NCBI GenBank assembly: GCA_021234155.1
Contig: JAJEKV010000344.1
Span: forward strand, 62,001-126,000
DNA: 64,000 bases
From: Isoetes taiwanensis
Lineage: Eukaryota; Streptophyta; Lycopodiopsida; Isoetales; Isoetaceae
Direction: 5' to 3'
Below are positions 1 to 12,499 of this stretch, piece by piece. The number at the start of each line of letters is the position of its first letter. Positions within the stretch are counted from its first letter, which is position 1. The translations under genes and the position numbers were made by a program. The notes under the pieces were generated by a model. The model saw only the letters and a list, made by a program, of their open reading frames with translations. It had not been told where the DNA came from and searched no databases.

Positions 1-1640
1 GGATCAGTCTCTTAAACCTTGGCTTGAGGCAGTATCTATCATGAACTGTTACTTAAATGCAGTACGCATGATTGCGGGCATGTTGCATGCCATAGAAACT
101 GCATGCAGAATGTTGCTTCTTTGTATAGGAAGGAATCTCTTTTTATTTCAGTCAGTGTAACCTGCCGACTTGTGCTTTGCAGTAAACTTGCTTTTAAGTT
201 TTGTTGTGCAGAATCAAGTACACCCAAAATGCACAACAGGTATTATCACTTGTATTGGGCCAATGAGATTACCTGGATGTCAAAGGCGTCTGCGGTTTCT
301 ATTAGCGAAATTTGAATGTCAAGTTTTTTTGCCGGTTTCTATTGGCGGGCTTGAATGTCAAGTTTTTTACGAGATAATCTTACGTTTTTCGATTTTTTGA
401 TACATGGTTTTATTTTTTGAAGTTTAAGGCAAAGAGACTTTGTAGGAAAAAGAAGGGTGAGAGGAAGAACAAGCGAGAGAAGACAACAAATAAAGGTAAT
501 TCCAGACAATGTGGCTTTTCAATGGATAGTTTAAGGTTTTTCTATCCACCATCTCTAGTCTGAGAACGATGAGACATTTTAAGATGAGGACATAGATTGC
601 CATCATGTGATTTCTGGCTCTGTTTGTTACATCATAAAAGGAAGGTATCCAACAACTTTGTAGCATTTCATGAAGTGTTGTGATCAGATGTGTGGCACTA
701 TAAGTTAACCCTCAAAGTTTGCTCAAAATACCATGCGTTTGTATGATCTACAAATCTGTCACCTCAAAGCACCGGTTACCTATTCTAACAAGTGTTCTTA
801 TCATGGTAACAGTCAATATATAACAGTAATGCAGATTGAATCCCATCCATTTTGTTCTGGAAGTGGCGCCTTGTTAAGATCATATGAACTCTTCTTGATT
901 CATTTACAGAATGCTCCATATCTTAATTTGACCTAGCTTCATGTTAGTCTAGACATGTAGCTTATGCCATGTTGATTGTTTCTGTTCTATCGTGTTTTCG
1001 GTTACCTTAAGTTTGCCTTAATTAATTTCTTATTCTATCATGTTTCCATGTGGCCTTTATCTTCTTTCCCCTGCATTTCTCTTTTCTAAGCATAAGTGAT
1101 CTATAAAGGCGGAAGGGATGAGCATAGCCTTACTATTGTTTATAGAAGTTGGCTCTGTGATTTGTGCCGGCCTTGTTCTCCATGTTTTAGCACTACATTA
1201 ATTTAGTAGTAAACAAATGCTTGCTATAGTTGTCTCCATTTTCTTCTTTGTTGACATGCATTATTTCGAAATTTCGCAAAATTAAGTCCATACTAGGTTA
1301 GTATTTGATGGTACTAGGTCTCGTATTTGCTGGTACATGAATCATGTTCCAATTCTAATATATGTAGTTTAGATTTCTAGACTTACTCGGCCCGATTAAG
1401 TATTCTATATTCGGCATATTTGGTTGGACTATAGCATATTCTGTTTCTGCATATTTGGTTGAACTGTAGCAATGGCTGGCTATCTGGAACACGTTTTTAC
1501 AGTTCACATGGTCGTCATTCTTAATCTCTTGTAAACAGATTACTCTATCCAACAACTCCCAACGGTTGAACTGTAGCAACCAGTAGTTATGTTGGAACAT
1601 CTTTTACAGTTCATACATCATTCTTAATCTTTTGCAAACA
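1..1640. other. No recognisable gene; probably interior of the CACTA element
   Basis: AT-rich sequence with only short open frames and no domain I recognise. It contains a 40-bp two-copy tandem repeat at 294-370 (GGTTTCTATT..TGAATGTCAAG) and a roughly 107-bp two-copy tandem repeat starting at 1457 and 1564 (GGTTGAACTGTAGCAA). It may be untranslated or intronic DNA of the transposon that ends at 2971. Confidence 0.4.
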
Positions 1641-1731
1641 TATTAATGTGAACAACAACTCCCAAGTCATTTCCGGTACTCTCTATTATATTTTTGTCTT
1701 AATTTTTCTTTTCTTGTTTCAGGCTGCAAAC

Positions 1732-1998
1732 ATGAAGGTGCAGGGACAGGGAGATCAAAGGGAAGAAGAAATATTGCACGATGATGTTGCTTTACTAGAA
1801 GGCGAGAACGCCCACGAAGTTGAGCAAGGCGGCATCAATAATGAAATAATTGATGGAGGTGAGCAAGAAGTGAATGGAATAGAAGACACTAGAGCTGAAG
1901 ATGAGGGAGATGGTATGGAGGCAGCCATGGAGCTAGAGGGTAATGTAGGTAGTGCTGATCCGCCACCAATGGCTGCTGAAATTGATGCATTTTACTGA
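1732..1998 (+). CDS. Acidic reading frame, possible exon of the CACTA element
   Basis: An 89-residue stretch beginning MKVQGQGDQREEE follows a pyrimidine-rich tract ending TTTCAG at 1723, a good splice acceptor, so it may be an internal or last exon rather than a separate gene. It is very acidic (many Glu/Asp, almost no hydrophobic runs) and ends in a stop after EIDAFY. A further open stretch in another frame at about 2091-2243 (basic, including FDFREWYQVAKNIADANL) could be its continuation after a small deletion. The position just inside the CACTA subterminal array suggests a transposon accessory protein or transposase tail, but no family was recognised. It could equally be non-coding. Confidence 0.3.
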   Translation: MKVQGQGDQREEEILHDDVALLEGENAHEVEQGGINNEIIDGGEQEVNGIEDTRAEDEGDGMEAAMELEGNVGSADPPPMAAEIDAFY

Positions 1999-2484
1999 TG
2001 CTTTAGTGGAGAAGGGATTGGATAGTGAGAGGATGGTAGAGGAGAGGATCATCGGAAGAGAAGTGATGTGGAGGTCACTAGGTAAGTGATAACGCATCCA
2101 CTTCAAGAAAGAAAGGAAGAACACCAAGAACCGAGGTATTGGCGTAAAGCTAAGTTCGATTTTCGTGAATGGTATCAAGTTGCCAAAAATATTGCTGATG
2201 CAAATCTCAAAAAGACAAGAGGGGCGACATTAGACTTATCATAATGGCTACATTTTCATGTATAAACTTTTTGAAGTTTCACTTGTTAATTTTGTTAATT
2301 TCGACACTTTCTCTTATATGTAATGACTACTTTTGTTTATTTACTATAAAAACGTGTTTTGAGTTTTCAGAAATGTATTATGTCATTTTTACATTGCATT
2401 CAATTCTGTTGTGTCTACTTTAACAAATATAAATGGAACAGAAATTCTGCCTTTAACTGTACCTTGAACCTAAACTGTATCTCA

Positions 2485-2890
2485 ACTATTGTTCTGACTA
2501 ATAATCAACAATGCCACATACACGAATTGTCTAACCACCTGACTAACCACCTGACTATATGGTGACCAATATTTTACTAATATTTGACTAACTTTGTGAC
2601 TAATATTGTGACCATTTTCGATACTTTGACTAAATATCTGACTAAAAAGTTGCCTAATATTATGACTAATATTAATTTTTTGACTATTTACCTGACTAAA
2701 GTGTTGACTAATTATTAAATTAAAAACTTGACTAATCTGCTGCCTAAATTTCTGACTAATCACTTGACTAAACGTGTAACCATAAAACTGACTAACGAAC
2801 TGACGATTACTGTGACTAAATATCTGACTAAATATCTGACTAAATCCTGACTAACATTCGTCAGATAATACTCGTCAGTACATTCGTCAG
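2485..2890 (+). repeat. CACTA subterminal TGACTAA repeat array
   Basis: CTGACTAA/TTGACTAA recurs more than twenty times, typically every 12 to 15 bases, with variants GCCTAAT and GTGACTAAT. Near 2860-2945 the motif reappears in inverted form (CGTCAG, CTGACG). On the minus strand the periodicity produces a spurious Ser-Gln-rich reading frame. In known CACTA elements such arrays bind the element's own DNA-binding protein; here that role is inferred. Confidence 0.75.
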
Positions 2891-2971
2891 GAAAACAACT
2901 TGGGCAGATGGCTATCTTATGAAGACTATCTGACGATTTGTCTGACGTTTAGGAGTCATTCTCTTGTAGTG

Positions 2972-4095
2972 ACAGCATTTGTGGGCGCATTAAAAACTGG
3001 CCAGATGGGGTTTAAATTTCTTGCATTGCGCATGGCATTTTGGAGTAGAACATCTTCTACTGTGTTAGCATTCAACTGTAAGCCTAGGCAACAAATCCAG
3101 GCTATGCAAGCACTAGCAATCCAGGTTTGTTTGCATAGATTTGTAACTGAGGACATCCAGATAATTATATTGCCAGAAATTATTGTTAGCCATACTCAGA
3201 ATAAGAATCCCTGCAGTGACAATATACAGAAAATCAAGCGCATTTGTAGTCAAACCTCTAGTCTGCAGGATTAAAATACCCATCTTGAAATTAAAGATTT
3301 GAAAAATAGATTTGGCATAGGCAATGAGCATAGTATATTTTAGGTTAGAGCACGTAATATGCGGCTTGGTCGGGAGCTAAATGGTAATCTTTGCTTCACA
3401 TATTAAATGATTTTCTTTCTTTCTCACTGCAAACTCATCTGTCGAACTATTTGAAGTCTAGCTTTCTACTTGTTAACACTTTTGGTATGCATAATCCTTC
3501 TAGAAAATCTAGAGAATAAGGCAGGTTGTAATGTTAGCATTTAGTTATGAATGGGGTTGTAACATTAGTAACTATCGAAGTTGCGAATAGATAGATATAA
3601 TTTGGCTCTAGATATTGCATGAGAATGAGCACTGAGCAGCACGTCTAATGATCCATTGCCATACCTTCTATTTCTTGCTCTTAGATCGGATACATCAAGC
3701 TATATCTATTGTTCAAACATCCTATATAGGCAAATATGACAAATATAGTGGGGTTTGAAGTAGAGTTTTGATTCCACACGGTTTGATTTAAGCAAACTTG
3801 AGGGCACTCCTGTGGTAGACAGGAGGTCTTTTGAAATTTGCAGATCGTTTTCTTTCCTTATGCATCTCAATTCCAAATACTAAAGTTTGAGATTGGCATG
3901 TCTATCTCTATTTCTTTCCCGCCAGCAAATGGAATCTACAAATTAAATTGTGGGTCTACAGCAAGGCTTCTATAGTTAGTGCAACAATATTTTCTTGTAT
4001 TAGATTTTTGTGTTTATTGTTTGCCATTGGTGAGAAAGCAAAAATGTACTCTCTATTGAATGGCGGATTGAGGTGAGATCTTTCTCAATCCAATG
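2972..4095 (+). pseudogene. Unrecognised gene fragment, copy 1 of 3 (inverted relative to copy 3)
   Basis: This matches the reverse complement of 15560-16880 over almost its whole length, with scattered substitutions and small indels. One shared stretch reads AFNCKPRQQIQ..QALAIQ..LHRF..EDI in both copies. A later part corresponds to the KGTPVVDRR / SQFQILKFEIGMSI segment of copy 3 but is broken here by frameshifts. The 5' end is cut by the CACTA terminus at 2971. No domain was recognised, so the function is unknown; loss of frame indicates a non-functional copy. Confidence 0.6.
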
Positions 4096-4339
4096 ACTAT
4101 ATCTTAGGAGCCATTGGTCTACTACCTCGTCCAAGTTGACATTTTAAATTACTATCTATCTATCTATCTAAATTGACCAAAAAAACTCCTGCTGAAATGA
4201 AGGTGCCAAAACCATTACTTCTGCACAAAGCTTATTTAAAAAAAACAACATAAGAACACACCAAAGCTCGGTTACGGGGACATGAGAAACGCTTTAGCTT
4301 CTAGAGACAAGAATATGTTAGTAGAATCAGATCAGCGTC

Positions 4340-4770
4340 TAAATAAAGGAGGTCTCCACAGAGCCTTCCTCCTATACACCAGATGCATCAGAACTGAATA
4401 ATGCTTCCTTGATCCATGGCGCACTCTTGTGCATCAGAGAAAAAAGCAATGTTCCTAACAATTCGAACATCAGAGGAATCAGTCTCACCAGAGCCTTCGC
4501 CGGAATCGGTCTCACCAGAGCATTCGCTGGAGCTCTCGACTATTCAACAACGGCAAACAACAAACAGAAAAACCTAACACAAAAAAACTCTGCTGCACCA
4601 ATACAGAAGTCCTGCTGTAGATCCACAATCTGATTCGTGGGCGAAAAAGAAATAGAGATAGGACTGCCAAGCTCGGACCATGGTATTTGGAACAGAGATG
4701 CATGGGCGGAAAGAAAAACGACTGCAAGGGAAAACTCCTGCGAACGGCAGGAGTGCCAGCGTCAGTAATA
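4340..4770 (-). pseudogene. Unrecognised gene fragment, copy 2 of 3 (partial)
   Basis: About 430 bases match 15600-16030 in the same orientation, including the tracts encoding DSSDV, SDAQE and the DCGSTA motif. With copy 1 (2972-4095) it forms an imperfect inverted pair separated by about 250 bases. A short internal tandem repeat (TCTCACCAGAGC, twice at 4484-4522) is present here only. Frameshifts prevent a continuous reading frame. The protein family is not recognised. Confidence 0.55.
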
Positions 4771-4866
4771 TATGGATGAGATACATAAAAATGAAATATT
4801 AGCCTTTTAACCTTGGATTCTATACGCTGGAAACTGCCAGAAAAAAAGGTTGTGGAAACTTACAGG

Positions 4867-7185
4867 TTAGGGTTTGTAAGTTAAACACTGTTGCTGCATG
4901 ATTTCCTAAGTGGAGGGCATAAGTTGAAGTGGTGCATTACCCTCTAGCATAAGAAGCGCATCAGACATGGAAGGCCGTTTCTCAGGATCCTGCTGCAGGC
5001 AGAAGAACACAACTTGGATCACTTTTTTGGCTTGCACTTCATCCATAGAATCTTGGAATGGTCCACAAGGTCACTGGGGAAGAAGTCTTCATCCACAATT
5101 TGCAATAGCATCGGTAATTGATTGCCTTGGAAAATTAAGCACACCTTCTGCACTAACAATTTCTAAGAGGATCACACCAAAATTGTACGTCCATCTTGCT
5201 ATTTCGATCTGTTCAAGAGAGTACTCCGAAGGAACATACTTTGAACTTTCGATTAGACTGCATTGCAACCTGTCGAGACCAAAATGTCCAATTTTAGCAT
5301 AGAATTTGGCATGCAAATAGATGGTTTGGGCCTTTAGGTCCAGATGAAGAACTTGCTTCTCATGAAGGTAAGCCATTCTTGATGCAATTCCTCTAATAAT
5401 ATTGAATCTCTTTTTCCAACTCATTGGGCTAATGATGTTGTTAAATATCCATGCATCTAGTGAATCATTCACTACATATTCATGAACAAGAACTCTGTGA
5501 GACCTCTGGTTGCAATAGCCAAGAAGTTGAACCAGATTCATATGATGCATGCAGGAGAGAGTAGAAATTTCAGCAGAAAAATCCCCTTTTGTTTTCAGCA
5601 GTGTAACAGTTAAAGGAATTCCATTCTGAGACTGAGCTTTATACACAGCTGCAAATCTATCCTCACAAATTTTATCTTTGTAATCTTTCGTCATTCCTTG
5701 TATCTCTGAATAAGAATACACTTTAAAACCTATCTCAAGGTCTGCAGTAACATCCTTACTCTTTTGTTGCTCATGGTCTGCAATGATATCGTTACTTTCA
5801 TCATAGACATTGTTCTGCACATGATCTGCAGGCTCCTTGCTCTCAATATCTCTATTGCCTTTCTTGATCAGACATGGCACAAAAAAATTCAAAGCCAGGG
5901 TAATAACACAAACTATAAACATTATTCCCACAATTATCCCTATCAAAGCACCTGCAGAAAGTAAAGACTTTGTGTTTGTGTTGTATGATGTGTCGTCAAA
6001 GAACACTCTAAGGAAAATAACATCATTCTGATCGGAGGTATTTTTCAAGCTACCAACTTCTGTAAACATCAATACACATTTACTTGTATCATTGAAGAAG
6101 GCAGCATAACAGCTCTTGTTTTGGCTACACCTATTCTCGCAATCTGAAGGGCTAATGGCATTTTTAAACGGATATGTACCTTGGAAATCAGAGTAAGTGA
6201 TACCAGGTATCTCTAAAAACTCTTTGGAGTAGCCAGTGTCAAATGCGCAACCATTAGAAGACAACTGAACAAAATATTGGGGGCAGGAACACTGGCCTTC
6301 AGAGCAAATCTCATAATGTCCACATGCATCAGGAGCATCACAATTGATCCGTGTTTTATTCTCTGTTTTCCCAATCCACAGGTATGTGGTTACATTGGGA
6401 TTATCAGTAATAGACAGAGTACCTACAGTGCCTAGCATTTCGAAACAGGTCTGATTCGCTGCATCGAAGATTAACATGCATTTAAAATTCCCATTGCACA
6501 AGCTCATGCAGTAGGAGGGATTTGTGTGATAAACTACATGATTGGGGAGCTGGTATGAGGAATGTGTTCTATTCAAAGTCAGGAAACCGGTGCTAGAATT
6601 AGAAGAACCATTGCCTAAACTGCATCCCATAGTAATATCGGAGGCATTGATGGGAAAGAAAGGTTCGGGGCAAGAGCACTTGCTAGCATTCTCAATGTTG
6701 TTGCAAACGCCATAACTGCCACATGCATATGGAACATCACATGGGGAGACTCCATTGTTATTGACATGAAAGAAAACAGTGTAGTCGAAGTGGCTAATAT
6801 TCTTCACACTAGCTTTCTTTTGGCAGTAACACTGCTGAGATCTTTCATCAAAAAATGATATATCACAAGCATTGGCCCTTCGAAGACAATTTAAATATGT
6901 GGTGGAATAGTTGTAGTTGTAGTCGGTGCCAGAAATATAAGTAGCCCCTGTCAGGGCCAATACACTGGTATTATAGATGCCTTGTTTGCAGCCTTTTGAA
7001 GTATCAGTATTATTCTTAGGCGAGAATGAATAAGGACAGGAACATTGACCTTGGGTGCAAATGCCATAATCCCCACACACCGTTGAGTTATCACAGGATG
7101 AACTTGACAACTGGGACAAAGCTGCCACAGATGCTGATGCTAGTAACAAAAACAAGGCCATCCACTTCGTCGTGAATTGAGCCAT
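4867..7185 (-). pseudogene. PAN/EGF receptor-like kinase pseudogene
   Basis: A close paralogue of the intact kinase at 46940-49339. The reading frame gives 698 residues starting MAQFTTKWMALFLLL (signal peptide 1-22), then three EGF-like cysteine modules (about 31-66, 149-188, 282-313) each followed by a PAN/apple-like stretch, a membrane helix near 411-437, and a kinase-like domain from about 500. A 2-base deletion near 5089 relative to the paralogue (GGATGAAGAC against GGAAATGAAGAG) creates a stop after DAIANCG. Homology continues to 4867 but contains another frameshift and an in-frame TAG near the C-terminus. Key kinase residues are lost: the VAVK lysine is Thr528, the catalytic-loop Asn is Thr621, DFG reads HFG (His634) and APE reads PSE. 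The glycine loop lacks its glycines. Upstream DNA also resembles that of the paralogue, so promoter and coding region were duplicated together at the DNA level. Confidence 0.85.
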
Positions 7186-7189
7186 TTCC

Positions 7190-10100
7190 TTTTCTTGCCT
7201 TGTTCTGAATCATATTTGTTACACATTTTCTGTAAGGCATGAAGTTGTCACGAAGGCTTGAGAACGTGATTAAGCCTCCACTACTAGTAGGTCGCACAAG
7301 ATGTGCGCAGGTAAGGATTATTCGTTTCTCTTAAAAATAACGTGATACATCATAGCCCATCTACATGAATATTCGGGTTACAGACATGCTACATCGCCAT
7401 GAAGACTTACAGATGTGCATCAAAGTCATTGTACATGTTCCTTTTTAGTCAAAGTAAACTAGTTAATAATGGTAGACCATCCTCCAAGAAGCTGGCGCCA
7501 TAGAGGGAAATTCTTCTTATGTCTTTTAGGTCAATATTGGGTCAAGTCAATATGACGGTTAATAAGTTAGAATAAAACTTCATGATAGTTAGAATTTTTT
7601 GGGGTAGTGATATTTAATGTCTCGATGCATTTTTCTAAATAATTCTTATCAAATCAAGTCTAAATAATTCTTATCAAATCAAGTAATTCTTAACAAATCA
7701 AATCCGCAGCGGCGCCCTTTAAGTGAACCAATTTCTCTGCTAGTGCATCTTTCACGGATTTGGCATTGAAGCTTCCTTCTCTGATATTGCTTCCTTCAAC
7801 CATCTCTGATCTTCGCCAACCACAGAAACAGAGCGGAGATGCAACATTTCAGTGGATTGGGGGTCGGATCTAGAGCTGTGCACTACCCATTCCGCCCGCG
7901 AATCCAGCGCTTCAAAGCTTAGCATTATGTACAAAGGTTGACTAAGAAGCTATCTAGAGCGCTGATCCATAGGTACCGGGTTTTGGATTGCTTTGAATTA
8001 TTTTGGTTTGTTTTGATGTCAAAGTATTGCTCTTAGCATCGGCGCCCTCAACGCCCTTGCATAGATCCCCTTGATTTGCCCCTTTCGGTTTCCTCTCTCT
8101 GGGGTTTACAATCTCTCTAGCCCCTAAAACCCCAAACGCCCAAAAGGTGCTTTCGCCGCTTTTTCCGATCCCCAAATTGGATTCTAAAGCACCCTTGAGC
8201 TGACCAGAGACCCCTCAAACTTTGGCACCCCCAAACATAGCCTCAAAGATGACAGGTACAATCAAGCGTATGGCGGAGAGACCCAAGGCAAAGAACCTTA
8301 TCCACGGTGCTTCGTGTCATCCGGTAAGCCTTATGATCACGATAGAGCCCTATCTCGGGCAGCCCCTTCTTTTGGGCCCCGACGTCCTATTCTGTCCGGT
8401 AGGATCCACAACCGGTTCGATCGTCCACGAATCGCTAGATAGGTTTTGATCATGATGAAGCTGCCTACATCCGGCTATCTAGCGGCTACAAGTAAGGCGG
8501 TATGCTCCTCATCCTTTGTCCGCGGCAATGTATGCTTCGATTACCCTTACAAAGGCTGGAGTGCGACTTCTAGAGTTGTTGCTACAATCATTGTGGGCCT
8601 GACGGAGATAGATCATAATCTTGCCCTCCGGTGTCTAGCACAATGCACCGCTTGAGCATGTGAATGATATGCGAGGTCGATAGCAGAGTACATGGATCCA
8701 CGCATACCGGGCCCGACCATGTGAATGATATGCCTAAAGATGATGGCGACAGCGAGGATCCACACATACTTTGCACGAGGATGCATACTTGAACCTCATT
8801 ATTGTGGGTATTCGGAGCGAGGTGATTCTCTTGCTATAGATGAAGCCGCCGCGTTTTTACCCGGTGTGATGCATATCCAAGCACATGGTATTGTCCGGCC
8901 ATGGGTTGGGCGTCTTGGTCTGACCGTCCTCGCCACCTCTTGGTGCGCTTTCAAGATGCTCTTTCCGGTTGCACATCTGCGACATGGCAACCATTTGAAA
9001 GGAACCACCTTCTCGAATTCCGGAAGACTTGACTCGGCCACTGACTCGTGAGCGGAAAGAAGAGTTATGTCGTGTGCGCGAGGCTCGCGCTCTGGCCCGG
9101 AAGTGGGTCATTTTATAGGGGAGGTCAAGCTATCATTCGAGATCAATGGCCATCGACCCATGGGCACTTAACGTATAGCTCCTTATTTTTTTGTTTCGAT
9201 TACGGTTTGGTTATTTGCGTGTTGAAGCGGGGCTTGGACCCCATGTTCTACTTTTGGGCCGCCCTCGATCTGTTAGGGCTTATGCCCCTTTGTTTGTTCT
9301 GGTCCCATAACCCGATTGGGTTCCGTGGACGTTAAAATTTTCTTCCTTCCTTCCTTCCTTGTTCGGTTGCATGCCGTGGCTAAGCCTCCTAAGCCTCCTC
9401 CTTTGATTCGAGGTACAACAGGATCAAATTTGCGATTCTATGCGGCCCGCATGAGCATCTTTGCCGATTCTTGCGAAACGGCTACGCCGCGGGTGGTGGG
9501 GGTTCAAACCCCGGCGATGTATGTTTAGCTTTGGGAGTTGGTTACGGGGTTATCGATGATGATCCCAGGCGTGGTAGAACTTGTGTCATATCGTGTCCTC
9601 CACTTTGTGCGCCATAAGGCGGCGGGGATAAGCTCCACAATAATTGTGTGAGTATGCACCGAAAAAAAATTGGCTTCCATGTACGCGGGGGCTGGTATCT
9701 TGGTTGTTGCCGTGTCACATGAAGATATCAACGTCTTCCAGGTAGGCGTTAAAAGTAAAACGGAGGGGTCACATGGAGCTTTTTGACATGAATCTCTTCA
9801 TGTTGACATCAATCCATCCCCGGCTCTCTCCTCGGTTGGGCCAGTTCATGTCAACATGAATCTCTTGGATATCAAAGACGTGGCATATCTCGAGGTACTT
9901 GGCGGCAATCCGAGAAATCGGTAGGGGAACAAGAGCGGCAAGAATGGATGGTGCGTTTGGATCTTCATGTGACCTGTTTTCTATCATTTGCGTTCATGTT
10001 GAATGAAAGAGTCCCTGTCGACATCTTCATGTGACCATACCCATAGCAAGGGAAATTTTTGCAGGAACGTAATCTCACCCTAATGTCCTTATCTCGGAAT

Positions 10101-10690
10101 ATTCCCTCGAGAATATTCCCTCGGCAGCTTTTGCCGGTGCTGTAACTGCGGCTTGAGGCAGGCGCCTTCGATGCGGCTGGCGCCTACCGGGAAATTCCCT
10201 CGTGTAATTTCCTCTATCATAACTTTCCCTATTACATAACAGTATTTTGTAAGAACTAAAATATTGCAATTAAATAAATTTGTCGATAACAATCTTAGCT
10301 CCACACATTAGAGTTGCCCTCCCCTCTTTGTGCCTAGTGTTCATGCCACATGCCATGGTAATTGCACTTCAGAATTCTATTATGTCTTTAACAATGATAG
10401 ATCAAAACGGTTACTTTGCAATGTTTACTTCCAATATACACAAACCAATGGCGATCTAGTGGTTGTAGTTGCTTGGTCATGTTCCAACCGAGAAATGTTT
10501 TTAGAATCTTCCTTATTTACCATTTATAAGGCTATTTTGTTTCTTGGGTAAGAATACGCATGAAAAAAGAAAAATGTCACAGAAAAAGCAACGCATTCCA
10601 TAGACAAAAGTATACAGCAGCTAGAAATATGGTCTGGTATTTCCCTTGTATTTGCAGCCACATATATTGTTTAAAATTGCATCTCTTTAT
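7190..10690. other. No supported gene; scattered repeat fragments
   Basis: Short open frames occur on both strands (for example 8725-9051 plus and 8799-9041 minus), but they overlap each other, have no recognisable domain and look like chance frames in a GC-richer stretch (8000-9700). A small tandem repeat (AATTCTTATCAAATCAAGT) lies at 7637-7700 and a CTTC microsatellite at 9342-9360. The 13-base motif GTCACATGAAGAT at 9716 recurs inverted at 9960 and 10023. Confidence 0.4.
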
Positions 10691-10964
10691 TACCTCAACC
10701 AGTTTGACACGTACATAACAAGCCAATCCACCCAACCGCGGCCCTTATTACCTTTCTCATTCCATAATGAACATAGTTCTGAAAACTTGATATCAACAAG
10801 CCTGTTTGTTTCATATTCCCAAGTCTCACTAAAAACAAGCACATGAAACTCATCAAAGAGCGTTTTAGTGGTAAGAATATTATCTTCCTCCAAGCCATGC
10901 ATGTCTCAATCGCATAATCTGAGAGTCTCAAATTCCTATGCATTCTTATTTGCACGGACCGCAA
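10690..10964 (-). pseudogene. Possible LINE endonuclease remnant
   Basis: Two overlapping minus-strand frames suggest one broken protein. The 10690-10902 frame contains LFDEFHVLVFSETWEYE, resembling the part of APE-type endonucleases of LINE elements where a hydrophobic strand leads into an E-T-W motif, followed by GRGWVDWLVM. No reverse transcriptase was recognised nearby. The match rests on one motif, so this is tentative; it could be a chance frame. Confidence 0.25.
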
Positions 10965-11421
10965 TTCTATCCTCTAAGATATATGCAGATTTTCCTTCAT
11001 CTTTGAGTTTCTTAAGTTCTGTTGTGAGTCCTCTTCTTTGGCTCTGCTGCCATAAAGTTAAGACATCATTCAACCATATATTGTATCCATTCAAACGCGT
11101 TCTCTGTAATTCATGATTCTATTTCTGTCATCACTATTGTAAAATTCACAATAATTAGACGAAAATGACCTTCTTGTAGTTTCCCTGTCTTGTAACAATG
11201 CTTAAAAATATGGCATGCATCCGATGTCCTTAAAAAGCCATTGCACACTTTTTTGCACATCATCATTCTCATGTTATGCTATTCCTGTGATTTTCAGATT
11301 CAATGGTCTTGTTGTCATCTTGGATTTCATGTGCTTGTTCTTCAGATCGTTCCCTCTCTTTTGTAAAAAGATTAGTCATTTTGTTCTCAATTGTATTGGA
11401 AAGCTGTGAAACATGTTGTTC

Positions 11422-12078
11422 CTAGAATGATGAATGTGGTGTTTTTGGCAATAGTTCAATTGTGTCAGTCAATTTCCTATTCTCTATAAGTGCCTGTCGA
11501 TGGGCTTCCAGAAGCTCAGAATTGAGTGCATCTATAGATTCCAGCCGTTCTTGTAGATGTTGCTGGCCCTCTAATAATTTATGTACCAATCCTTTAAGCT
11601 CATTGTTTTGCTCTTCCAATTCCCTAACAGCTTCTAAGGGAGGTGGAGCACCAATGGTGATGTGCCCACCTTTAGCGCTGACGTGGTAGCGCACATGGCT
11701 TCCAAATAAGACCACATAGACTCCAAAATGGTGCGATGGGTTTCCACTGTGGCTAGGGTTCTATAATAGGACGACGCCTCTTCTGACCAGGATTAGGTTT
11801 CATTCTTGATTGTGTCCTTGAAGTCTCCTCGATGGCACAAGTTTTGCTGCTGTTGGCGCCATTTCAGGCCCTCTCTTGACACCATTGATTCCCTTAACGG
11901 ATATATTCTTTGCATGCCAAATTTTCTTGTTGTTACAACCATGGTGGATGGATTTATGGCAAAGAAAACGCCCAATTCCTAGTTCTTTTCTAAATTCATG
12001 AGCTGGACGAAGATCTAACCCGTCTTTGGATGGATCATTGAAGTGGCAGCATATATGCCTTTCATTTCTTCCCTCCAT
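11422..12078 (-). pseudogene. Unrecognised broken gene ending in a coiled coil
   Basis: The 3' part (11422-11715) encodes 97 residues with a strong heptad pattern, EAVRELEEQNNELKGLVHK through LIENRKLTDTIE, ending PKTPHSSF. The 5' part (11800-12078, 92 residues) starts MEGRNERHICCHFND and contains cysteine/histidine pairs (ICCHF, LCHKSIHHGC) that might bind zinc. Stops and frame changes lie between the two. Coiled-coil tails with Cys/His regions are common in plant transposon proteins, and the surroundings are repeat-rich, so a transposon-derived origin is my best guess. The family is not identified. Confidence 0.3.
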
Positions 12079-12499
12079 TTATGCAGACGAGTTCAAGCTT
12101 CCCTCCATGCATTGTTTGGCGAGATTTTTGCATCCACCTGTATAAGTATGATGCAGTTAGGTTTCTTGGATGCAAGTAGGTTTCTTGGAGTACTTCGAAG
12201 GTCATTTTGAGTGCTGCATTCACCTGGAAGTCATTGGAGAGGCTGCCTTAGTGCCTAAGATTGCTTTCAAGGCACGGTTCAAATCATATTGTGAGTTTTT
12301 ACTTCAATGTTATATGGTTTTTTTTTGTTTCTTTTTTAATTTGCTGATGCACTTTCCATTATTTTCACATGCAGCCATTTGGATTAGCCATTTGGATTGG
12401 TCTTTTCCTGCTGTTTTGTTTTTTCCATTTGCTTTCCTCAACCTTCTTTCTTTCTTTTTTTGCTTTTCAAGTGTTGTTCTGAAGCCTTTAATTCCTATC

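Larger units (their letters stand above)
1640..2971 (+). mobile_element. Right-hand part of a CACTA (En/Spm) DNA transposon
   Basis: The last bases (2951-2971), read on the minus strand, are CACTACAAGAGAATGACTCC, the classic CACTA terminal inverted repeat. Just inside lies a dense array of short TGACTAA motifs (2485-2890), which is how CACTA subterminal regions look. The boundary is supported independently: sequence from 2972 onward matches the inverted copy ending near 16880, and the match begins right at the CACTA end (ACAGCATTTG here, ATAGGATTTG there). I found no matching left terminus between 1 and 1700, so the element probably begins before the window. No DDE transposase domain was recognised in the visible part. 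Confidence 0.75.

Noticed and set aside
1191..1202. CACTAC at 1191 as the left end of the CACTA element
   Set aside because: The following bases (ATTAATTT) do not match the terminal repeat, and no subterminal array follows.
2482..2763. Ser-Gln repeat protein on the minus strand
   Set aside because: It is the translation of the 12-base TGACTAA array of the CACTA element.
9410..9525. tRNA-like GGGGGTTCAAACCCCGG near 9500
   Set aside because: A T-arm-like motif is present but no acceptor stem or D arm can be formed at the required distance.
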